A stretch of 11,863 nt of DNA, from NCBI GenBank assembly GCA_026391115.1, contig JAPLER010000060.1, forward strand, positions 30,867 to 42,729. Direction: 5' to 3'. The notes under the pieces are model-generated. The model was not told the origin of the DNA and searched no databases. It saw nothing but the letters and a program-made list of their open reading frames with translations. Origin of the DNA: Bacteroidota bacterium (lineage in GTDB: Bacteria; Bacteroidota; Bacteroidia; Chitinophagales; Chitinophagaceae). The position numbers and the translations under genes were made by a program. Below, piece by piece: positions 5,378 to 11,863 of this stretch (its first letter is position 1; every line of letters begins with the position of its first letter).

Positions 5378-6964
5378 TTATTGCACAATCAATACTTGTT
5401 GCTGATATACTTCACCAATAGTTGTTTTTAAAAGTAAAATGTATTTACCAGATACTAGCTGCTTTATATTGAGTTGTTGATTACCTTGAATAGCTTTGTA
5501 TTCTTTTAACTTTCTTCCATATAAATCATACAATTCAAGAGCATCAAGTTTACTATTGTCTAATGCAATATTTACTTGCAATACACTTTTAGCTGGTGCA
5601 TTTATAATAGTTAATGGGTTTGCATTTGCCATTTTTACAAATAGTATTTTACTATAACTAAACTTACCATCATTATCAATTTGTTTTAATCTATAATGAT
5701 TTAAATAATGAGGTTTTTCATCTATAAAACTATAATTGTTTACACCACTTGTTTTCTTTGCTGCAACATTGCCTATTGCATTAAATTTTTTACCATCAGT
5801 ACTGTGTTCAATTTCAAAAAAGTTGTTATTTGTTTCTGTTAGCGTTTGCCAATCTAAAACTATTTTGTTTTCTTTTATTGTGCTGTTAAAATCACCCAAT
5901 GTTATTGGTACTGGAACTTGAACACAATTATTAAGTGTACCAATTGTTGTTGGCAAAACTGAAGGTGGAAACACTGCATTAAAAGAAGCTGATCCACAGA
6001 AATTTACAGAGGTACCAACGGCTGTAGAATTATTTTCAGCAACACTTGAACGAGAAGTTAAAATTGCAGAGTCTTTATAATCATAATAATTAGTAATAAT
6101 AGAATCACTCGTATATCTCAAATCATATTTCTTAAAATATTGGCTTAATGAATGATAAGAAATTAGTTCAATTTTTCCTTCGTCAGCTAGTGTATCGGAA
6201 GAACCAGCAAATTGATAATAATAAATTTTTCTAATAGAGGAAGGGGTGGAAGAAAATTGAGTTTTTATTAATTTTTTATAGATAACATTAGTAGTGTTAT
6301 AGAAGTACACACTATCAAAAGTTAAATAATCTAAAAAAAAATGACCATCTAATATTTCTATGTATTCATTCACATCTGTACCAATATTATTGTAATGAAT
6401 TTCTGTAATTTTAAATGGATATTCTCCACCGTATCCTGGCTGTATCAATGCCAATTCCTCAACACTAAAACCACTTTGTTGTACCCATTGCATTAATTGT
6501 GGGTGATGAATATCTTCAAGGTAATTATAATTTTGAGTAGCATTAATTTCTTTTGCAATAGCATCTGCCCCACTTTGTTGCATTAAATAGCCTACAGCAC
6601 AATAGGTATTAAAATCATCAATAAAATAAGGTTGTCTGTTTTGGTGTAAAGTATTTATAGGAAATTTACCAGCAACGCAATAGCTATGCAAAATGTTTAA
6701 TAATTTAGCACGTTTTCGTTTTTGCCTTGCAGTAAAATTATTCACGTTTCTATTACGCAATAATTTTTCGGTTTGTTGCAAATGAAACTGAATTAATTGC
6801 TGCTCGTTTAAAGTCTTTGCTGGTAGGGTTTCTAGCGTTTTATCAAAATCTGTAACCTGAAGCCATTTGCTGTTTACAGAAACAAGTTGTTGGTAAGCTG
6901 TTGTTTGAGAAAAAGAACTAAGATTAAAGGTTACAATAGCAACAACAATAAATATTGCTTTCAT
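5378..6964 (-). CDS. Secreted multidomain protein with T9SS C-terminal sorting domain
   Basis: A 528-residue predicted extracellular protein. The start at 6964 gives a clean signal peptide (MKAIFIVVAIVTFNLSSFSQ, cut after Gln20). Reading on to 7054 would prepend a low-complexity Tyr/Leu stretch, overlap the divergent gene and remove its promoter, so it is rejected. Regions seen: a helical, basic N-terminal part (about 21-110); a segment YFIDDFNTYCAVGYLM (113-128) resembling a widespread uncharacterised motif with a central CAVG; a lamin-tail-like segment FKITEIHYNNIGTDVNEYIEI (184-204), possibly extending to about 268; a beta/fibronectin-like module with WQTLTETNNNFFEIEHSTDG (372-391, inside about 354-443); and a C-terminal Por-type sorting domain (449-528) with LELYDLYGRKL and a LVSGKYILLLKT strand. 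The sorting domain directs export by the Bacteroidota type IX system. No enzyme active site is recognised; a surface structural or adhesive role is a guess. Confidence 0.88.
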   Translation of the reverse strand: MKAIFIVVAIVTFNLSSFSQTTAYQQLVSVNSKWLQVTDFDKTLETLPAKTLNEQQLIQFHLQQTEKLLRNRNVNNFTARQKRKRAKLLNILHSYCVAGKFPINTLHQNRQPYFIDDFNTYCAVGYLMQQSGADAIAKEINATQNYNYLEDIHHPQLMQWVQQSGFSVEELALIQPGYGGEYPFKITEIHYNNIGTDVNEYIEILDGHFFLDYLTFDSVYFYNTTNVIYKKLIKTQFSSTPSSIRKIYYYQFAGSSDTLADEGKIELISYHSLSQYFKKYDLRYTSDSIITNYYDYKDSAILTSRSSVAENNSTAVGTSVNFCGSASFNAVFPPSVLPTTIGTLNNCVQVPVPITLGDFNSTIKENKIVLDWQTLTETNNNFFEIEHSTDGKKFNAIGNVAAKKTSGVNNYSFIDEKPHYLNHYRLKQIDNDGKFSYSKILFVKMANANPLTIINAPAKSVLQVNIALDNSKLDALELYDLYGRKLKEYKAIQGNQQLNIKQLVSGKYILLLKTTIGEVYQQQVLIVQ

Positions 6965-7029
6965 AATTGGTGTATTAGATTTTAAAAGTAGGAAAAATAA
7001 ATAATAATAATAAAAATATTTGCAGTAGC

Positions 7030-7037
7030 TACATTTG
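7030..7037 (+). promoter_or_regulatory. -7 promoter box TACATTTG before the GT-C-like gene
   Basis: TACATTTG is a perfect TAnnTTTG match ending 5 nt before the ATG at 7043, the same distance as at 3993/3999. No clear TTG is seen about 18 nt upstream, where the sequence is a TAA-rich tract (four TAA units at 7002-7013). The 78-nt gap 6965-7042 also has to serve the divergent T9SS gene, for which I see no good box. Confidence 0.5.
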
Positions 7038-7042
7038 TTAAA

Positions 7043-8458
7043 ATGCAATCTCAACCATCAACCAACATAGTATTTAAAACCATTGCCATAAGTGTTTTTT
7101 GTTGCATTATTTTATTGCTATCCAAAGACATTGGTTTTTTTTGGGATAATACTTTGCTATGTTCCAAAATGGGGCATTACCTGTATAACAACAATTTATT
7201 TACACTCAATATTCCCGAAAATTTTGACCCTGGGCACCCACCTACACTAGCATTTATTCAAGCATTGGGTTGGCAGTTATTTGGTAAAACACTTTTTGTA
7301 AGTCATTTAATAATGATGCCATTTTTGTTTGGTTTGGTATGGCAGTTACATAGTTTTATTTGCTATTTTACACAAAACAAATGGCACCAAATTATTGCAA
7401 TTGCTTTTGTTTTTTGCGACCCTACCATATTGGCACAATGTTTTTTTATTGGGCAAGAAGTACCACAACTTTTTTTCTTTTTACTGGCATTAAATCAATT
7501 ACTAAAAGGCAATTATATTTTAAAATGTGCAGCACTGTTATGTTTAAGCATATGCAGTGTAAGAGGTATGATGCTTTGTGGTAGCTTTTTTCTATTTGAG
7601 GTGTTTTACTCTACAACTATTCTCAAAAAAATTAAGCTGGTTTTTACTAGGCAAAATATCATTTGTTATATTATTGCATCAAGTGCTGCTGTAGGTTTTA
7701 TAATTTGGCGAGTAGTTAATAAAGGTTATTTTTTACTACACGAAAATTCACAATGGGGCAACCTTGCCGAGTTTGTAGATTTCAAAGGATTTATATTTAA
7801 CCTTAAAGTTTTAATACATCGCTATTTAGATTTTGGCAGAGTAGCTATTATTGTTTTTATAGCAATTGTATTTATTATTTATAAGAAAAAGTTATTAAAA
7901 AACAACAACATAAAATTGTTACTTGCTGCAACTATTTTATCTACAAGTATTATTACTATTGTAAGCCTTGCAGCCACTAATACTATTGGGCATAGGTATT
8001 TTGCTTTGTCTTTTCTATTGATGCATTTATTGGCTTTGTATGTTATACAAACATTTGTTGCTCATAAAAAAATAATTATACTTTTTGTACTTGGTATAGT
8101 TTTAATCACTGGCAATTTGTGGCAATACCCACAACGCTATGCCCAAGGTTGGGATGCTAGTTTGCGTAGCCTGCCTTATTTTAATTTGCGTAAACAAGCC
8201 ATTGTATATTTACATAGCCATCATATTAGCCCCAAAAATGTAGGCACATTTTTCCCAAATATTTATAGCAACGAAGAAGTTAATTTAAGTGGAGACTCTA
8301 GCAGTTTTACTGCTTTTGATAGCACCAACAACTATGTATTATATGCCAATATTTACAACCAAAAACCAGAGCAATATCAATACATTTTAAGCAACTACAC
8401 TCCTATTAAACACTTTGAAAATTTAGGCATTTGGGTAGAGGTGTTGAAAAGAAAATAG
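7043..8458 (+). CDS. Polytopic membrane protein, GT-C glycosyltransferase-like
   Basis: A 471-residue integral membrane protein with about ten hydrophobic helices, the first at about residues 11-28. Right after it comes a non-cytoplasmic loop with FFWDN (Asp35) and the motif DPGHPPTLAF (62-71). An acidic residue in the first loop followed by a xHPP-type motif is the layout of GT-C/ArnT/PMT-like (GT39-type) glycosyltransferases, which use polyprenyl-phosphate sugars on the periplasmic face. The C-terminal 110 residues (from about 362) are soluble and carry WQYPQRYAQGWDASLRSLPY and a mixed alpha/beta tail. I cannot name the donor, acceptor or pathway. No glycan cluster surrounds it, so it is an orphan. 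It begins close to a TACATTTG box and converges with marC, leaving 17 nt between stops. Confidence 0.7.
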   Translation: MQSQPSTNIVFKTIAISVFCCIILLLSKDIGFFWDNTLLCSKMGHYLYNNNLFTLNIPENFDPGHPPTLAFIQALGWQLFGKTLFVSHLIMMPFLFGLVWQLHSFICYFTQNKWHQIIAIAFVFCDPTILAQCFFIGQEVPQLFFFLLALNQLLKGNYILKCAALLCLSICSVRGMMLCGSFFLFEVFYSTTILKKIKLVFTRQNIICYIIASSAAVGFIIWRVVNKGYFLLHENSQWGNLAEFVDFKGFIFNLKVLIHRYLDFGRVAIIVFIAIVFIIYKKKLLKNNNIKLLLAATILSTSIITIVSLAATNTIGHRYFALSFLLMHLLALYVIQTFVAHKKIIILFVLGIVLITGNLWQYPQRYAQGWDASLRSLPYFNLRKQAIVYLHSHHISPKNVGTFFPNIYSNEEVNLSGDSSSFTAFDSTNNYVLYANIYNQKPEQYQYILSNYTPIKHFENLGIWVEVLKRK

Positions 8459-8475
8459 CTTTAAATAAATATTAT

Positions 8476-9063
8476 TTATTTTCCAAATGCAGGAATATTA
8501 GTAGTAAAGATTTTAACAGCAATGGCCAGTAGTATTACACCAAAAAATTTACGCACAGCCATTAAACCAGCTTTACCTAAAAGTCGTTCTATTTTATTTA
8601 AAGAAAGTAATACAATGTAAATAATAATAAGGTTGATGAATATTGCTAATAGAATGATGTATTCGTTTTTATCTTGTTTGTCAAAAGTGGCTTTTAAACT
8701 CATAATAGAAGTAAGTGTACCACTACCTGCAATTAAAGGAAACGCAATTGGCACCAATGTTCCAGCTTTTGAATCTTTATCTGGTTTAAAAAATTCAATA
8801 CCCAAAACCATTTCTAAACCCAATATAAAAATAACAATAGAACCTGCTACAGCAAATGATTTGATATCTACACCCATTAACCCTAAAAAAGGTTTGCCTA
8901 TAAAGAAAAAAACAATCATTAGTGCTCCAGAAATCAATGTAGCTTTTAATGCATTAAGACCACCCATTTTTTCTTTAAGAGAAATTAGCATTGGCACACT
9001 ACCTACAATATCTATAATAGCAAATAGTGTAAATGTTACTGTAAGTAATTCATCAAAATTCAT
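8476..9063 (-). CDS. MarC family integral membrane protein
   Basis: A 195-residue inner-membrane protein of the MarC/UPF0056 family, with the usual length and six predicted helices. Family-like segments include the N-terminal LFAIIDIVGSVPMLISL (13-29), the central LGLEMVLG (81-88), and PIAFPLIAGSGTLTSI (106-121), the Pro/Gly-rich re-entrant-looking motif typical of the family. The molecular function of MarC proteins is unsettled; an early link to multiple antibiotic resistance in E. coli was not upheld, and some relatives are discussed as transporters. The ATG lies 25 nt downstream of the thiolase stop on the same strand and no promoter box is seen between them, so it is probably read from the thiolase promoter. 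It ends in an AT-only dyad facing the GT-C-like gene. Confidence 0.9.
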   Translation of the reverse strand: MNFDELLTVTFTLFAIIDIVGSVPMLISLKEKMGGLNALKATLISGALMIVFFFIGKPFLGLMGVDIKSFAVAGSIVIFILGLEMVLGIEFFKPDKDSKAGTLVPIAFPLIAGSGTLTSIMSLKATFDKQDKNEYIILLAIFINLIIIYIVLLSLNKIERLLGKAGLMAVRKFFGVILLAIAVKIFTTNIPAFGK

Positions 9064-9088
9064 TATCTAACATTTTAAAATGATTAAA

Positions 9089-10264
9089 TTACAATCTTTC
9101 TATAATACCTGCAATGCCTTGTCCACCACCCACACAAGCACTTACCAATCCATACTTTTTATTAAGGCGTTGCATATCATTTAATATTTGAACAGTAAGT
9201 TTACAACCTGTACAACCTAGTGGATGACCTAATGCTATTGCACCTCCATTGATGTTTACAATATCTTTATTTAAACCCAATTCATTTATTACTGCAATAC
9301 TTTGCGATGCAAATGCTTCGTTCAATTCTATTAAATCAATATCACTTAAACTTAGATTGGCTTGCTTTAACACTTTTGGTATGGCTGCAACTGGCCCAAT
9401 ACCCATAATACGTGGTTCTACTCCTGCAACTGCACAATTTACCAATCTGCCAATAGGTTTTAAGTTCAATTCATTCATCATCTTTTCGCTCATTACTATT
9501 ACAAATGCAGCACCATCGCTTGTTTGTGAACTATTACCAGCAGTAACACAACCACCTTGTGCAAATGCTGGTTTTAATTTTGCCAAACCTTCAATACTTG
9601 TATCTGCACGAACACCTTCGTCTGTATCAACAATATAATTTCTGGTAGCTTTTTTACCCTTTTCGTTTAAATATGTTTCTTGAACATTGATTGGTAAAAT
9701 GCCATTTTTAAAATTACCATCAGCAATGGCTTTCATTGCTTTTTGGTGAGAGTTGAAAGAGAATTCATCTTGCTGTTCTCTGCTTACATTATATTCTTTA
9801 GCAACTGCTTCTGCAGTTAAACCCATACTTAAATAATAATCAGGCTCGTCTTTGGCAATAGCATAACTTGGTACTGTTTTCCAACCAGCTGTAGGCACAA
9901 GGCTCATACTTTCTGTACCACCAGCAATAATACAATCTGCCATTCCTGTTCTAATTTTTGCAGTAGCCATTGCAATACTTTCTAAACCACTAGCACAATA
10001 GCGATTTATTGTAATACCTGCAACCTCAATACCTAAAGCTTTTGCAGCTATTATTCTTCCAAATTGCAAACCTTGTTCTGCCTCGGGTACAGCATTGCCC
10101 ACTATTACATCATCTACTCTTTTGGTATCTAATTGTGGAATAGTTGCTACCAATCCTTTAATAACTTCAATTGCTAAATCATCGGGTCTGTAAAACCTAA
10201 AACCACCTTTTTTACTTTTGGTAACTGCTGTTCTGTATCCTGCAACAATGTATGCTTCTTGCAT
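9089..10264 (-). CDS. Acetyl-CoA C-acyltransferase (3-ketoacyl-CoA thiolase)
   Basis: A thiolase of 391 residues, full length, that cleaves or forms beta-ketoacyl-CoA. It would act as the last step of fatty-acid beta-oxidation (FadA/FadI type) or in acetoacetyl-CoA metabolism. All catalytic elements are intact: NRYCASGLESIAMA with nucleophile Cys90, the LNEAFASQ motif (314-321), GGAIALGHPLGCTG with His347, and ACVGGGQG with Cys377. The GNAVPEAEQG segment (56-65) and the AGGTESMS segment (114-121) also fit. The motif set resembles degradative long- or medium-chain thiolases more than the biosynthetic PhaA type, but substrate length cannot be read from it. No hydratase/dehydrogenase (FadB-like) partner is in the window. 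A good promoter lies 17 nt upstream, and marC follows 25 nt downstream. Confidence 0.93.
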   Translation of the reverse strand: MQEAYIVAGYRTAVTKSKKGGFRFYRPDDLAIEVIKGLVATIPQLDTKRVDDVIVGNAVPEAEQGLQFGRIIAAKALGIEVAGITINRYCASGLESIAMATAKIRTGMADCIIAGGTESMSLVPTAGWKTVPSYAIAKDEPDYYLSMGLTAEAVAKEYNVSREQQDEFSFNSHQKAMKAIADGNFKNGILPINVQETYLNEKGKKATRNYIVDTDEGVRADTSIEGLAKLKPAFAQGGCVTAGNSSQTSDGAAFVIVMSEKMMNELNLKPIGRLVNCAVAGVEPRIMGIGPVAAIPKVLKQANLSLSDIDLIELNEAFASQSIAVINELGLNKDIVNINGGAIALGHPLGCTGCKLTVQILNDMQRLNKKYGLVSACVGGGQGIAGIIERL

Positions 10265-10281
10265 ATTATAGTTTTAAAAAC

Positions 10282-10314
10282 CAAATGTAAGAAAAAGTTG
10301 TTTATGCAACCAAA
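10282..10314 (-). promoter_or_regulatory. Bacteroidota-type promoter for thiolase-marC
   Basis: Read on the minus strand: TTTG (10314-10311) and TTG (10309-10307), then TACATTTG (10289-10282), a perfect TAnnTTTG box. The spacer is 21 nt from TTTG or 17 nt from TTG, near the spacing of known Bacteroidota sigma-A promoters. The box ends 17 nt before the ATG, so a short leader of about 10 nt is predicted. Confidence 0.6.
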
Positions 10315-10400
10315 TTTTATAGATGAATTGTATTTTACAGTTGAATGGTGCCAACGCCACATCAGCTAAATAGAAATAACTGAGCTTGGACAATAATAAA

Positions 10401-10417
10401 AAAGTGCAAATCACTTT
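10401..10417. repeat. Inverted repeat AAAGTG-N5-CACTTT in divergent intergenic region
   Basis: A perfect 6-bp dyad with a 5-nt centre (caaat), located in the 203-nt gap between the divergent thiolase and ABC permease genes (10265-10467). It lies about 27 nt upstream of the permease's putative -7 box. It could be a regulator-binding site or a small hairpin. It is too short to call with certainty. Confidence 0.3.
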
Positions 10418-10443
10418 ACTGTATATCAATGCAAATAATCTGT

Positions 10444-10451
10444 TTACTTTG
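10444..10451 (+). promoter_or_regulatory. Candidate -7 box TTACTTTG before the ABC permease
   Basis: TTACTTTG has one mismatch to TAnnTTTG and ends 16 nt before the TTG start at 10468. No good TTG/TTTG partner is visible at 17-21 nt. This is the best candidate in the region for the permease, but weak. Confidence 0.25.
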
Positions 10452-10467
10452 TGGCAACTTTTATTAA

Positions 10468-11694
10468 TTGAATTTATCTTACACCATAGCCAAGCGAATA
10501 GCGTTTAATAAGCAAAAATCTTTTTCGAGATTTATTATTAGATTATCTACAGTTGCTACTGCACTAAGTGTGGCTGTAATGATTGTTGCATTTGCATTTG
10601 CTACTGGTTTTCAAAACACGATTTCTAAAAAAATATTCAGCTTTTGGGGGCATATACGTGTGCAGCATTACGAGTTGGGCAAAGTGGCTATTTCTGAAGA
10701 AACTGCCATTAATAAAAACGATACTGTAGAGCATATTTTACAACAAAACAGTAATGTAATAGCCATTAATGCTTTTGCTACAAAAAGTGCTGTAGTAGAG
10801 CATCAAAAAGAAATTGAAGGCATTTTAATTAAAGGCATTGATACAAGATATGACAGTATTCAACTGAAGGAATTTTTGCTACAAGGCAGGTGGCTACGCT
10901 TTACTGACAGTACTTACAGCAAAGAAATATTACTAAGCGAAACAACAGCTAAACTGATAAAAGCAAATGTTGGCGATACTATAAAATCTGTTTTTATTAA
11001 CTCGAATGATGGTAGCACCAAAGCCAGAAAAATGCTGCTTGTGGGTATTTTTAAAACTGGTGTAGAGGAAATTGATAAAACATTTGCCATTGCAGATTTA
11101 AGATTGATACAACATTTTAACGAGTGGGATAGTAATAAAATTGGCGGTTACGAAGTATTTATTAAGGATTATAAACTTACACAGCAAGTAGCAGATGATA
11201 TGCAGTTTCCTGTGTTGTGGAATGCCAAATCTTTAAAAGAAGTAAACCCTACTATTTTTGATTGGCTGGGCGTAATGGACACCAATAGAAATATTGTATT
11301 TGCTATAATGGCTATTGTGGCTATTATTAACCTGATTACCTGCTTATTAATTTTGGTATTGGAGCGTGTTAAAATGGTGGGTATTTTAAAAGCATTGGGT
11401 TGCAACAATGTTACTATTCAAAAAATATTTTTGTATTATGCTGCTATAATCTCTGCTACAGGTGTTGGTATTGGTTGTGTAGCAGGTTTGGGCTTGTGCT
11501 TGTTACAGCAATACACGCATTTGTTTAAAATGAACGAAGAAAACTATTATGTTGCCTATGCACCAGTAGAGATTATTTGGTGGCACGTAGCTGCAATATG
11601 TGTTATTACTTTTGTGTTATGCTTTGTGGCATTGATATTACCTACCCTATTAATTAAGAAAGTTGAACCTGTAAAAGCTATTGCGTTTAAGTAG
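10468..11694 (+). CDS. ABC transporter permease, LolC/LolE-FtsX type (TTG start)
   Basis: A 408-residue inner-membrane permease of the MacB/FtsX fold, most like lipoprotein-releasing (LolC/E) subunits. It has an N-terminal amphipathic start and TM1 (about 25-47), then a large periplasmic MacB-like core domain (about 48-272) with FSFWGHIRVQHYE (57-69). TM2 is at about 275-298. The cytoplasmic coupling loop ERVKMVGILKALGCNNVTI (299-317) is the FtsX signature contacting the ATPase. TM3 is at about 323-346, TM4 at about 369-395, and the tail VEPVKAI is typical. The start must be TTG: an in-frame TAA lies directly upstream (10465-10467), and the next Met (residue 38) would delete most of TM1. The ATPase partner (LolD-like) is not in the window, so lipoprotein export is inferred from family resemblance. 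Confidence 0.88.
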   Translation: MNLSYTIAKRIAFNKQKSFSRFIIRLSTVATALSVAVMIVAFAFATGFQNTISKKIFSFWGHIRVQHYELGKVAISEETAINKNDTVEHILQQNSNVIAINAFATKSAVVEHQKEIEGILIKGIDTRYDSIQLKEFLLQGRWLRFTDSTYSKEILLSETTAKLIKANVGDTIKSVFINSNDGSTKARKMLLVGIFKTGVEEIDKTFAIADLRLIQHFNEWDSNKIGGYEVFIKDYKLTQQVADDMQFPVLWNAKSLKEVNPTIFDWLGVMDTNRNIVFAIMAIVAIINLITCLLILVLERVKMVGILKALGCNNVTIQKIFLYYAAIISATGVGIGCVAGLGLCLLQQYTHLFKMNEENYYVAYAPVEIIWWHVAAICVITFVLCFVALILPTLLIKKVEPVKAIAFK

Positions 11695-11778
11695 TCTTTG
11701 TTTCAGATAACATAAATTTAATTCTCACTCATCATTTCGATAATAGAAAAAAGAAAGCCTACTTCATTGGTGTTCGAT

Positions 11779-11786
11779 TATTTTTG
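11779..11786 (+). promoter_or_regulatory. -7 promoter box TATTTTTG before the Nfu-like gene
   Basis: A perfect TAnnTTTG match 18 nt before the ATG at 11805, predicting a leader of roughly 12 nt. No -33 TTG is found at 17-21 nt (the nearest, 11767-11769, is too close). It lies in the 110-nt gap after the permease stop, which otherwise shows nothing recognisable. Confidence 0.45.
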
Positions 11787-11804
11787 CTGTAGAAATTTTA
11801 AATT

Positions 11805-11863
11805 ATGATCACAACAGGCAATCCTATTATTAGTATTTATACAGAAATGACACCTAACCCAGA
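11805..11863 (+). CDS. Nfu/NifU-like Fe-S scaffold protein, N-terminal fragment (3' partial)
   Basis: Only 19 complete codons lie before the window ends. After a short N-terminal extension (MITTGNP) the translation reads ISIYTEMTPNP. That is the opening strand and TPNP motif of the Nfu N-terminal domain, which in full-length proteins precedes a C-terminal NifU-like domain with a CxxC motif for Fe-S cluster transfer. The CxxC part lies outside the window, so this call rests on the TEMTPNP motif alone. The TATTTTTG box 18 nt upstream supports a real gene start here. Confidence 0.7.
   Translation, partial: MITTGNPIISIYTEMTPNP

Noticed and set aside
6965..7054. N-terminal extension of the T9SS protein up to 7054
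   Set aside because: It encodes a Tyr/Leu-rich low-complexity stretch, overlaps the divergent gene's start and promoter, and displaces a textbook signal peptide that begins at 6964.
8462..8478. Dyad TAAATAA-ATA-TTATTTA between the GT-C-like gene and marC as a terminator
   Set aside because: The stem is entirely A-T with a 3-nt loop and no GC core, so it is unlikely to terminate by itself; such dyads arise readily in AT-rich DNA, and this one overlaps the marC stop.
8633..9070. 145-residue plus-strand ORF across marC
   Set aside because: Antisense shadow of marC: no recognisable domain, and the marC frame encodes a clear family protein.
9249..9638. 129-residue plus-strand ORF within the thiolase
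   Set aside because: Antisense to an intact thiolase with all catalytic residues; low-complexity translation with no family resemblance.
10174..10362. 62-residue minus-strand ORF over the thiolase promoter
   Set aside because: Overlaps the thiolase start in another frame and spans its promoter; no domain features.
1..11863. Defence system, mobile element or CRISPR array
   Set aside because: No repeats with spacers, transposase, integrase, nuclease-helicase or toxin-antitoxin genes were seen; composition is even across the window.

Overview
The window is AT-rich (about one third G+C by eye), densely packed DNA that reads as a chromosomal housekeeping segment of a Bacteroidota bacterium, most likely near the Chitinophagaceae. 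The grounds are a C-terminal type IX secretion sorting domain, a DUF3822 gene overlapping rsmD, TAnnTTTG-type promoter boxes close to start codons, almost no Shine-Dalgarno-like purine runs, and proteins that resemble that phylum. The genus is not identified.

Layout, left to right: a 5'-truncated cytosolic amidohydrolase (+) and a small two-helix membrane protein (+) face holA (DNA polymerase III delta, -). A YiiX/NlpC-P60-like lipoprotein (+) faces coaX (type III pantothenate kinase, -). DUF3822 and rsmD (+, overlapping by 4 nt) face a secreted multidomain T9SS cargo protein (-). A GT-C-like integral membrane protein (+) faces a thiolase-marC pair (-). A LolC/E-FtsX-type ABC permease (+) is followed by the first codons of an Nfu/NifU-type Fe-S scaffold protein (+), cut by the window end.

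Strand alternates almost gene by gene. The four convergent junctions are extremely tight (-4, 0, +3 and +17 nt), while divergent junctions keep 78-203 nt carrying the promoters. Only three same-strand pairs look co-transcribed: amidohydrolase/small membrane protein, DUF3822/rsmD and thiolase/marC. No stretch over 300 nt lacks a gene. I found no tRNA, rRNA, CRISPR, insertion sequence, prophage or toxin-antitoxin module.

I see no exotic new system. The points that merit a second look are the RsmD catalytic motif (GPPY where D/N-PPY is expected), a degraded CPxAN motif in the amidohydrolase, the near-leaderless promoter geometry, the DUF3822-rsmD coupling, the domain composition of the T9SS cargo, and two starts (coaX and the ABC permease) that appear to be TTG. 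Longer readings of coaX and of the T9SS protein run into their neighbours' promoters and are corrected here.
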